Source: Lepidurus packardi
Lineage: Eukaryota > Arthropoda > Branchiopoda > Notostraca > Triopsidae
Assembly (NCBI GenBank): GCA_023053545.1
Contig: JAKZAN010000077.1
Location: 1-64,000 of the forward strand
DNA: 64,000 bases
Reading direction: 5' to 3'
The translations under genes and the position numbers were made by a program. A model generated the notes under the pieces. That model made no database searches. It was not told the DNA's origin and saw only the letters and a program-made list of their open reading frames with translations. This document shows positions 1 through 9,700 of the stretch, in pieces (position 1 is the stretch's first letter; each line of letters opens with the position of its first letter).

Positions 1-863
1 TTTAACGCATGGTAATCTTCGACAGGGGTTAGACGATTAAAAGCAAGAAGATAGGCTTGCTTTAGGATTTTTGCTTTAATGGCCGGGGTGGTAGCATTAA
101 TGATTAAGGAGCCAAATGCCTTTCCAGTATTGGGGGTAAGCCAGTTTATGTCGTTGACCTTGAAGGAAATTCCAAGTGTTTTGTCTTTTTTTTCATTAAG
201 ATGTTCGGTAATTGTTTGGAGTGTTTCGGAGCGGGGAATTTGATGGACAACAATTTTGTTATTCTCCTTTCGTTTGATCACATGAACAGGGCCCAATTTT
301 GGCAGATTGATTGAGCTCAAACCTGACTCTGCTTTCTTTTTTTCATCTTGTGAAGCATATACGACCTGTAGTCTGTTGGAGTTCGTCTTGCGGATGAGGG
401 CTGGCTTAGGGATATTTGGAGCAACTTTAGTCAAATCATCTTCGAAAGTTTCGAGGAGTTGTTTGCGGGTGAGAGATTCTTTCCTTTTATTGTCATCTTC
501 TTGTTCGATGATGATAGAGAATTCCATATCTTTATCTAAAACCATGGGAATTGTCAGTGGGGGTTTATTGCTATGGGGTTCATGGTTGGTAGGCATTTTG
601 CTTTTGACAATTTCCGCGAAGGAAGTGGTCTTCGACGAACTCGTATTTGGAAAAGCTTGGTGCGCTTTAAGTTCCATTCTTAGATGTTGAATTTCTTCAA
701 TAAGTTGTGGAACTAGTTCTGCCATAGGCTTGATGTTAGCTAACTCATTCTTGAGTTCGGAAATGATGTTACAAATATCTGAGTTGAGGTAGAAGGGAGG
801 ATTGGTACTATCCTTTAGGCGGGGGGTGTCTGAGGTAGAGGGAAGGGGGGGGGGGGGAGGGGA
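1..863 (-). CDS. gag-like ORF1 protein continuation, coiled coil plus RRM-like region (partial, runs off left edge)
   Basis: Reading leftward on the minus strand, the frame one base back from the N-terminal fragment is open from 863 to position 1, about 287 codons without a stop; a TGA at 866-864 closes it upstream. It has no start of its own and no stop in the window. After the proline tract there is a Leu/Ile heptad-rich stretch (about 779-657, containing ISELKNELANIK and IEEIQHLRMELK) that looks like a short coiled coil. The motif SFAEIVK follows at 623-603 and resembles the SYAEAVK-type sequence of many LINE ORF1 proteins. Two alpha/beta-like modules come next, with strands RLQVVYAS (about 374-351), KIVVHQIP (about 257-234) and GSLIINATTP (from about 113). 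This matches the RRM-like region that precedes CCHC knuckles in Tad1- and Jockey-like ORF1 proteins. Expected function is RNA binding and RNP assembly. Clade assignment is tentative. Confidence 0.7.
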
Positions 864-1147
864 TCAGATTCCATTAGAGTGGGGGTAGTAAGTATAGGAG
901 CTTCAGAGTTGGTAGTATTTGGGGGAAGCGATTTGTCGTGCTTTGTTTGTTTCGTGGGACCTTCTGCCTCTAGGATAGAAAAATCCTCTTTTCTTTTGGA
1001 AGGACCAGGTATCGGTTCTTCATGGCTATTTCTTCTGCGTGGAGCGCACTTAGCACAATATTTTTGAGTGTTGTGACTCTTTTTAAATGGTTTATCACAT
1101 TTAATACATAGATAAGTCCATGGATTAGGGTCATCCCAATCCTCCAT
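815..1147 (-). CDS. N-terminal part of gag-like ORF1 protein, Cys4 zinc-binding motif
   Basis: This 110-codon frame starts at the ATG at 1147, the first ATG after an in-frame TAG at 1207-1205, and ends at TAA 817-815. Residues 14-34 form a compact Cys4 motif, C-x2-C-x13-C-x2-C (Cys14, 17, 31, 34), like a small zinc ribbon or treble clef. A basic patch follows (PRRRNS, residues 36-41), then GPSKRKED near residue 48, then a Ser/Thr/Pro-rich linker that ends in a proline run. The proline run is encoded by the 13-C tract. The last 10 or so codons after that tract are probably not native protein, because a much longer open frame continues one base out of register. The fragment most likely binds nucleic acid as the N-terminus of a retrotransposon ORF1. 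That role is inferred; the motif itself is seen directly. Confidence 0.65.
   Translation of the reverse strand: MEDWDDPNPWTYLCIKCDKPFKKSHNTQKYCAKCAPRRRNSHEEPIPGPSKRKEDFSILEAEGPTKQTKHDKSLPPNTTNSEAPILTTPTLMESDPLPPPPFPLPQTPPA
845..857. repeat. 13-base G/C mononucleotide tract that breaks the ORF1 frame
   Basis: There are 13 consecutive G on the plus strand, read as C13 and as Pro codons on the minus strand. It sits exactly where the zinc-motif frame must hand over to the long coiled-coil/RRM frame. The two frames differ by one base, equal to one C missing or two extra. Candidate causes are homopolymer miscounting, a real inactivating indel, or slippage during transcription or translation. Confidence 0.9.
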
Positions 1148-1256
1148 GAAAGGAGAAAGCAGTGGATAGATTGGTTCTAGGCAAATGGGTGAATTGGTTT
1201 TGTACTAAACTCACAAGAGCACAAAAAAACACGTCCGATCACTTGGATGAACGAAC
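1148..1256 (-). other. leader between the satellite edge and the ORF1 ATG
   Basis: About 110 bp of unique sequence lie upstream of the ATG at 1147. They contain an in-frame TAG at 1207-1205 and a short A-tract (plus-strand CACAAAAAAACACG, about 1220-1233). The stretch is probably the element's 5' UTR, where LINEs often carry an internal promoter, but I recognise no specific promoter motif. The last bases before the array (ACGACT) resemble the end of a satellite unit (CAGT), so the exact junction is blurred by a few bases. Confidence 0.45.
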
Positions 1257-1300
1257 GACTCCGTAAGGAATTAATAAAATCGGTACGGAATTAATTCAGA

Positions 1301-1310
1301 CCGTAATAGT
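1301..1310 (+). repeat. 10-bp half unit CCGTAATAGT
   Basis: A truncated satellite unit follows a CGGTACGG-bearing unit and shifts the 20-bp register by half. The same combination recurs at 2573-2582, 4977-4986, 7109-7118 and 11,358-11,367, and I did not find it beyond sub-domain 1. It is a useful marker of one higher-order repeat type. Its presence next to the junction shows the array edge lies inside a repeat that also occurs internally. Confidence 0.85.
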
Positions 1311-2702
1311 CCGTAAGGAATTAATTCAGTCCGTAAGGAATTAATTCAGTCCGTAAGGTATTATTTGAGTCCGTAATTAATTAATTCATTCCGTAAGGAA
1401 TTAATTCAGTCCATAAGGAATTAATTCAGTCTTTAAGGATTTAATTAAGTCCGTAATGAATTAATTCAGTCCGAAATCGATTAATTAAGTCCGTAATGAA
1501 TTAATTCAGTCCGTATGAAATTAATTCAGTCCGTAAGGAATTAATTAAGGAATTAATTAAGTCCGCAAGGAATTAATTCAGTCCGTAAGGAATTATTTCA
1601 GTCCGTAATTAATTAATTCATTCCTTACGGAATTAATTAAGTCCATAAGGAATTAACTCAGTCTGTAAGGATTTAATTAAGTCCGTAATGAATTAATTCA
1701 GTCCGTAAGGAATTAATTCAGTCCGTAAGGAATTAATTCAATCCGTAAGGAATTAATTCAGTCCGTAAGGAATTAATTCAGTTCGTAAGGTATTAATTCA
1801 GTCCGTAAGGAATTAATTCAGTCCGTAAAGAATTAATTCAGTCCGTAAGGAATAAGTTCAGTACGTAAGGAATTAATTCAGTCCGTAATAAATTAATTAA
1901 GTCCGTAATGAATTAATTCAGTCCGTATGAAATTAATTCAGTCCGTAAGGAATTCATTCAGTCCGTAAGGAATTAATTCCGTAAGAAAGGAATTCAATCA
2001 ATCCTAAAGAATTAATTCAGTCCGTAAGGAACTAATTCAGTCCGTAAGGAATTAATTCAGTCCGTAAGGAATTAATTCAGTCCGTAAGGAATTAATTCAG
2101 TCCGTAAGGAATTAATTCAGTCCGTAAGGAATAAGTTCAGTACGTAAGGAATTAATTAAGTCCGTAATGGATTAATTAATTCCGTAATGAATTAATTCAG
2201 TCCGTATGAATTTAATTCAGTCCGTAAGGAATTAATTAAGGAATTAATTCAGTCCGTAAGGAATTTATTCAGTAAGAAAGGAATTCAATCAATCCTAAAG
2301 AATTAATTCAGTCCGTAAGGAAATAATTCAGTCCGTAAGGAATTAATTCAGTCCGTAAGGAATTAATTCAGTCCGTAAGGAATTAATTCAGTCCGTAAGG
2401 AATTAATTCAATCCGTAAGGAATTAATTCAGTCCGTAAGGAATTAATTCAGTCCGTAAGGAATTATTTCAGTCCGTAATTAATTCATTCATTCCTTACGG
2501 AATTAATTAAGTCCATAATGAATTAATTCAGTCCGTAAGGAATTAATAGAATCGGTACGGAATTAATTCAGACCGTAATAGTCCGTAAGGAATTAATTCA
2601 GTCCGTAAGGAATTAATTCAGTCCGTAAGGAATTAATTCAGTCCGTAAGGAATTAATTCAGTCCGTAAGGAATTAATTCAGTCCGTAAGGAATTAATTCA
2701 GT

Positions 2703-2750
2703 CCGTAAGGAATTATTTCAGTCCGTAATTAATTAATTCATTCCTTACGG
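2703..2750. repeat. recurrent inverted repeat (11-bp arms) inside the satellite, representative copy
   Basis: The left arm CCGTAAGGAAT (2703-2713) and the right arm ATTCCTTACGG (2740-2750) are exact reverse complements separated by 26 bp of A/T-rich sequence that includes AATTAATTAATT. The same arrangement recurs across the array, for example with CCTTACGG at 3015, 3235, 4379, 16,205 and many later sites, nearly always after a unit ending TTATTTCAGT. It could fold into a hairpin or cruciform. The right-arm core differs from the normal core CCGTAAGG at only two bases, so it need not have arisen by inversion. Confidence 0.85.
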
Positions 2751-5214
2751 AATTAATTCAGTCCATAAGGAATTAATTCAGTCTTTAAGGATTTAATTAA
2801 GTCCGTAATGAATTAATTCAGTCCGAAATCGATTAATTAAGTCCGTAATGAATTAATTCAGTCCGTATGAAATTAATTTAGTCCGTAAGGAATTAATTAA
2901 GGAATTAATTCAGTCCGAAAGGAATTAATTCAGTCCGTAAGGAATTAATTCAGTCCGTAAGGAATTAATTCAGTCCGTAAGGAATTATTTCAGTCCGTAA
3001 TTAATTAATTCATTCCTTACGGAATTAATTAAGTCCATAAGGAATTAATTCAGTCTGTAAGGATTTAATTAAGTCCGTAATGAATTAATTCAGTCCGTAA
3101 GGAATTAATTCAGTCCGTAAGGAATTAATTCAGTCCGCAAGGAATTAATTCAGTCCGTAAGGAATTAGTTCAGTCCGTAAGGAATTAATTCAGTCCGTAA
3201 GGAATTATTTCAGTCCGTAATTAATTAATTCATTCCTTACGGAATTAATTAAGTCCATAAGGAATTAATTCAGTCTGTAAGGATTTAATTAAGTCCGTAA
3301 TGAATTAATTCAGTAAGTAAGGAATTAATTCAGTCCGTAAGGAATTAATTCAATCCGTAAGGAATTAATTCAGTCCGTAAGGAATTAATTCAGTTCGTAA
3401 GGTATTAATTCAGTCCGTAAGGAATTAATTCAGTCCGTAAGGAATTAATTCAGTCCGTAAGGAATTAATTCAGTCCGTAAGGAATAAGTTCAGTACGTAA
3501 GGAATTAATTCAGTCCGTAATAAATTAATTAAGTCCGTAATGAATTAATTCAGTCCGTAAGGAATTAATTCAGTAAGAAAGGAATTCAATCAATTCTAAA
3601 GAATTAATTCAGTCCGTAAGGAATTAATTCAGTCCGTAAGGAATTAATTAAGTCCGTAAGGAATTAATTCAGTCCGTAAGGAATTATTTCAGTCCGTAAT
3701 TATTTCATTCATTCCTTACGGAATTATTTAAGTCCATAATGAATTAATTCAGTCCGTAAGGAATTAATTCAGTCCGTAAGGAATTAATTAAGGAATTAAT
3801 TCAGTCCGTAAGGAATTAATTCAGTCCGTAAGGAATTAATTCAGTCCGTAAGGAATTAATTCAGTCCGTAATTAATTAATTCATTCCTTACGGAATTAAT
3901 TAAGTCCATAAGGAATTAATTCAGTCTGTAAGGATTTAATTAAGTAAGTAATGAATAAATTCAGTCCGTAAGGAATTAATTCAGTCCGTAAGGAATTAAT
4001 TCAGTCCGTAAGGAATTAATTCAGTCCGTAAGGAATTAATTCAGTCCGTAAGGAATTAATTCAGTCCGTAAGGAATTAATTCAGTCCGTAAGGAATTAAT
4101 TCAGTCCGTAAGGAATTATTTCTGTCCGTAATTAATTAATTCATTCCTTACGGAATTAATTAAGTCCATAAGGAATTAATTCAGTCTGTAAGGATTTAAT
4201 TACGTCCGTAATGAATTAATTCAGTCCGAAATCGATTAATTAAGTCCGTAATGAATTAATTCAGTCCGTATGAAATTAATTCAGTCCGTAAGGAATTAAT
4301 TAAGGAATTAATTCAGTCCGTAAGGAATTATATCAGTCCGTAAGGAATTATTTCAGTCCGTAATTAATTAATTCATTCCTTACGGAATTAATTAAGTCCA
4401 TAAGGAATTAACTCAGTCTGTAAGGATTTAATTAAGTCCGTAATGAATTAATTCAGTCTGTAAGGAATTAATTCAGTCCGTAAGGAATTAATTCAATCCG
4501 TAAGGAATTAATTCAGTCCGTAAGGAATTAATTCAGTTCGTAAGGTATTAATTCAGTCCGTAAGGAATTAATTCAGTCCGTAAGGAATTAATTCAGTCCG
4601 TAAGGAATTAATTAAGTCCGTAAGGAATAAGTTCAGTACGTAAGGAATTAATTCAGTCCGTAATAAATTAATTAAGTCCGTAATTAATTAATTCAGTCCG
4701 TAAGGAATTAATTCAGTAAGAAAGGAATTCAATCAATTCTAAGGAATTAATTCAGTCCGTAAGGAACTAATTCAGTCCGTAAGGAATTTATTCAGTCCGT
4801 AAGGAATTAATTCAGTCCGTAAGGAATTAATTAAGTCCGTAAGGAATTAATTCAGTCCGTAAGGAATTATTTCAGTCCGTAATTAATTCATTCATTCCTT
4901 ACGGAATTAATTAGGTCCATAATGAATTAATTCAGTCCGTAAGGAATTAATAAAATCGGTACGGAATTAATTCAGACCGTAATAGTCCGTAAGGAATTAA
5001 TTCAGTCCGTAAGGAATTAATGCAGTCCGTAAGGAATTAATTCAGTCCGTAAGGAATTATTTCATTCAGTAAGGAATTAATTCAGTCCGTAAGGAATTAA
5101 TTCAGTCCGTAAGGAATTAATTCAGTCCGTAAGGATTTAATTCAGTCCGTAAAGGAATTAATTCAGTTCGTAAGGTATTAATTCAGTCCGTAAGGAATTA
5201 ATTCAGTCCGTAAG

Positions 5215-6756
5215 GAATTAATTAAGTCCGTAAGGAATTAATTCAGTCCGTAAGGAATTATTTCAGTCCGTAATTATTTCATTCATTCCTTACGGAATTA
5301 TTTAAGTCCATAATGAATTAATTCAGTCCGTAAGGAATTAATAAAATCGGTACGGAATTAATTCAGACCGTAAGGAATTAATTCAGTCCGTAAGTAACTA
5401 ATTCAGTCCGTAAGGATTTAATTCAGTCCGTAAGGTATTAATTCAGTCCGTAAGGAATTAATTCAGTCCGTAAGGAATTAATTCAGTCCGTAAGGAATTA
5501 ATTCAGTCCGTAAGGAATAAGTTCAGTACGTAAGGAATTAATTCAGTCCGTAATAAATTAATTAAGTCCGTAATGAATTAATTCAGTCCGTATGAAATTA
5601 ATTCAGTCCGTAAGGAATTCATTCAGTCCGTAAGGAATTAATTCAGTCCATAAGGAATTATTTCAGTCCGTAATTAATTAATTCATTCCTTACGGAATTA
5701 ATTAAGTCCATAAGGAATTAATTCAGTCTCTAAGGATTTATTTAAGTCCGTAATGAATTAATTCAGTCCGAAATCGATTAATTAAGTCCGTAAGGAATTA
5801 ATTCAGTCCGTATGAAATTAATTCAGTCCGTAAGGAATTAATTAAGGAATTAATTCAGTCCGTAAGGAATTAATTCAGTAAGAAAGGAATTCAATCAATT
5901 CTAAAGAATTAATTCAGTCCGTAAGGAACTAATTCAGTCCATAAGGAATTAATTCAGTCCGTAAGGAATTAATTCAGTCCGTAAGGAATTAATTAAGTCC
6001 GTAAGGAATTAATTCAGTCCGTAAGGAATTAATTAAGTCCGTAATTATTTCATTCATTCCTTACGGAATTATTTAAGTCCATAATGAATTAATTCAGTCC
6101 ATAAGGAATTAATAAAATCGGTACGGAATTAATTCAGACCGTAAGGAATTAATTCAGTCCGTAAGGAATTAATTCAGTCCGTAAGGATTTAATTCAGTCC
6201 GTAAGGTATTAATTCAGTCCGTAAGGAATTAATTCAGTCCGTAAGGAATTAATTCAGTCCGTAAGGAATTAATTCAGTCCGTAAGGAATAAGTTCAGTAC
6301 GTAATGAATTAATTCAGTCCGTAATAAATTAATTAAGTCCGTAATGAATTAATTCAGTCCGTATGAAATTAATTCAGTCCGTAAGGAATTCATTCAGTCC
6401 GTAAGGAATTAATTCAGTCCATAAGGAATTATTTCAGTCCGTAATTAATTAATTCATTCCTTACGGAATTAATTAAGTCCATAAGGAATTAATTCAGTCT
6501 CTAAGGATTTAATTAAGTCCGTAATGAATTAATTCAGTCCGAAATCGATTAATTAAGTCCGTAAGGAATTAATTCAGTCCGTATGAAATTAATTCAGTCC
6601 GTAAGGAATTAATTAAGGAATTAATTCAGTCCGTAAGGAATTAATTCAGTAGGAAAGGAATTCAATCAATTCTAAAGAATTAATTCAGTCCGTAAGGAAC
6701 TAATTCAGTCCATAAGGAATTAATTCAGTCCGTAAGGAATTAATTCAGTCCGTAAG
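5215..6756 (+). repeat. 771-bp tandem duplication (two copies)
   Basis: Copy 1 spans about 5,215-5,985 and copy 2 about 5,986-6,756. Rare variants recur exactly 771 bp apart: CAGTCTC at 5,724 and 6,495, the start of the 39-bp double unit at 5,876 and 6,647, and AATCGGTACGG at 5,345 and 6,116. The copies differ at a few bases, such as GTAAGTAACTAATT in copy 1 against the normal unit in copy 2, and GTAAGAAAGG against GTAGGAAAGG. The length equals 38 x 20 + 12 - 1, explained by one 32-bp unit and one 39-bp double unit per copy. Confidence 0.85.
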
Positions 6757-9700
6757 GAATTAATTAAGTCCGTAAGGAATTAATTCAGTCCGTAATAAAT
6801 TAATTAAGTCCGTAATTAATTAATTCAGTCCGTAAGGAATTAATTCAGTAAGAAAGGAATTCAATCAATTCTAAGGAATTAATTCAGTCCGTAAGGAACT
6901 AATTCAGTCCGTAAGGAATTTATTCAGTCCGTAAGGAATTAATTCAGTCCGTAAGGAATTAATTAAGTCCGTAAGGAATTAATTCAGTCCGTAAGGAATT
7001 ATTTCAGTCCGTAATTAATTCATTCATTCCTTACGGAATTAATTAGGTCCATAATGAATTAATTCAGTCCGTAAGGAATTAATAAAATCGGTACGGAATT
7101 AATTCAGACCGTAATAGTCCGTAAGGAATTAATTCAGTCCGTAAGGAATTAATGCAGTCCGTAAGGAATTAATTCAGTCCGTAAGGAATTATTTCATTCA
7201 GTAAGGAATTAATTCAGTCCGTAAGGAATTAATTCAGTCCGTAAGGAATTAATTCAGTCCGTAAGGATTTAATTCAGTCCGTAAAGGAATTAATTCAGTT
7301 CGTAAGGTATTAATTCAGTCCGTAAGGAATTAATTCAGTCCGTAAGGAATTAATTAAGTCCGTAATGAATTAATTCAGTCCGTAAGGAATTAATTCAGTC
7401 CGTAAGGAATTAATTCAGTCAGTAAGGAATTAATTCAGTCCGTAAGGAATTAATTCAGTCCGTAAGGAATTAATTCAGTCCGTAAGGAATTATTTCTGTC
7501 CGTAATTAATTAATTCATTCCTTACGGAATTAATTAAGTCCATAAGGAATTAATTCAGTCTGTAAGGATTTAATTACGTCCGTAATGAATTAATTCAGTC
7601 CGAAATCGATTAATTAAGTCCGTAATGAATTAATTCAGTCCGTATGAAATTAATTCAGTCCGTAAGGAATTAATTAAGGAATTAATTCAGTCCGTAAGGA
7701 ATTATTTCTGTCCGTAATTAATTAATTCATTCCTTACGGAATTAATTAAGTCCATAAGGAATTAATTCAGTCTGTAAGGATTTAATTAAGTCCGTAATGA
7801 ATTAATTCAGTCCGTAAGGAATTAATTCAGTCCGTAAGGAATTAATTCAGTCCGTAAGGAATTAATTCAGTCCGTAAGGAATTAATTCAGTCCGTAAGGA
7901 ATTAATTCAGTCCGTAAGGAATTAATTCAGTCCGTAAGGAATTAATTCAGTCCGTAAGGAATTAATTCAGTCCGTAAGGAATAAGTTCAGTACGTAAGGA
8001 ATTAATTCAGTCCGTAATAAATTAATTAAGTCCGTAATGAATTAATTCAGTCCGTATGAAATTAATTCAGTCCGTAAGGAATTCATTCAGTCCGTAAGGA
8101 ATTAATTCAGTCCATAAGGAATTATTTCAGTCCGTAATTAATTAATTCATTCCTTACGGAATTAATTAAGTCCATAAGGAATTAATTCAGTCTTTAAGGA
8201 TTTAATTAAGTCCGTAATTAATTAATTCAGTCCGAAATCGATTAATTAAGTCCGTAAGGAATTAATTCAGTCCGTATGAAATTAATTCAGTCCGTAAGGA
8301 ATTAATTAAGGAATTAATTCAGTCCGTAAGGAATTAATTCAGTCCGTAAGGAATTATTTCAGTCCGTAATTAATTAATTCATTCCTTACGGAATTAATTA
8401 AGTCCATAAGGAATTAATTCAGTCTGTAAGGATTTAATTAAGTCCGTAATGAATTAATTCAGTCCGTAAGGAATTATTTCTGTCCGTAATTAATTAATTC
8501 ATTCCTTACGGAATTAATTAAGTCCATAAGGAATTAATTCAGTCTGTAAGGATTTAATTACGTCCGTAATGAATTAATTCAGTCCGAAATCGATTAATTA
8601 AGTCCGTAATGAATTAATTCAGTCCGTATGAAATTAATTCAGTCCGTAAGGAATTAATTAAGGAATTAATTCAGTCCGTAATAAATTAATTAAGTCCGTA
8701 ATGAATTAATTCAGTCCGTAAGGAATTAATTCAGTAAGAAAGGAATTCAATCAATTCTAAGGAATTAATTCAGTCCGTAAGGAACTAATTCAGTCCGTAA
8801 GGAATTTATTCAGTCCGTAAGGAATTAATTCAGTCCGTAAGGAATTAATTAAGTCCGTAAGGAATTAATTCAGTCCGTAAGGAATTATTTCAGTCCGTAA
8901 TTAATTCATTCATTCCTTACGGAATTAATTAGGTCCATAATGAATTAATTCAGTCCGTAAGGAATTAATAAAATCGGTACGGAATTAATTCAGTACGTAA
9001 GGAATTAATTCAGTCCGTAAGGAATAAGTTCAGTACGTAAGGAATTCATTCAGTCCGTAATAAATTAATTAAGTCCGTAAGGAATTAATTCAGTCCATAA
9101 GGAATTATTTCAGTCCGTAATTAATTAATTCATTCCTTACGGAATTAATTAAGTCCATAAGGAATTAATTCAGTCTGTAAGGATTTAATTACGTCCGTAA
9201 TGAACTAATTCAGTCCGAAATCGATTAATTAAGTCCGTAATGAATTAATTCAGTCCGTATGAAATTAATTCAGTCCGTAAGGAATTAATTCAGTCCGTAA
9301 GGAATTAATTCAGTCCGTAAGGAATTATTTCAGTCCGTAATTAATTAATTCATTCCTTACGGAATTAATTAAGTCCATAAGGAATTAAATCAGTCTGTAA
9401 GGATTTAATTAAGTCCGTAATGAATTAATTCAGTCTGTAAGGAATTAATTCAGTCCGTAAGGAATTAATTAAATCCGTAAGGAATTAATTCAGTCCGTAA
9501 GGAATTAATTCAGTTCGTAAGGTATTAATTCAGTCCGTAAGGAATTAATTCAGTCCGTAAGGAATTAATTCAGTCCGTAAGGAATTAATTAAGTCCGTAA
9601 GGAATAAGTTCAGTACGTAAGGAATTAATTTAGTCCGTAAGGAATAAGTTCAGTCCGTAAGGAATTATTTCAGTCCGTAATTAATTAATTCATTCCTTAC

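Larger units (their letters stand above)
1..1256 (-). mobile_element. 5' part of a probable non-LTR (LINE) retrotransposon
   Basis: This is the only non-satellite sequence in the window. On the minus strand it reads as a short leader, an ATG, and a long gag-like open frame that runs off the left edge. The Cys4 motif, proline-rich linker, coiled coil and RRM-like region suggest ORF1 of a LINE, with the zinc knuckles and the endonuclease/reverse transcriptase ORF2 expected further left, outside the window. No LTR, integrase or reverse transcriptase is visible here, so the class rests on ORF1 alone. The 5' end faces the satellite, as expected if the element inserted into the array or at its edge. 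Target-site duplications cannot be tested because only one flank is present. The right boundary, near 1256, is set by where satellite units begin. A host gene with a low-complexity N-terminus remains possible. Confidence 0.6.

Noticed and set aside
307-690. Plus-strand open frame of 127 codons
   Set aside because: It overlaps the minus-strand gag-like frame, which is longer, open to the edge and has recognisable protein features. The plus-strand translation is low-complexity Ser/Leu-rich with no domain, so it is a shadow frame.
879-1067. Plus-strand open frame of 62 codons
   Set aside because: It lies antisense to the Cys4-motif fragment and has no recognisable motif; it is a shadow.
1220-1233. 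A-tract as the poly(A) tail of a plus-strand retroelement
   Set aside because: Only seven A in a row, no element body precedes it on that strand, and it sits upstream of the minus-strand ATG, so a leader is simpler.
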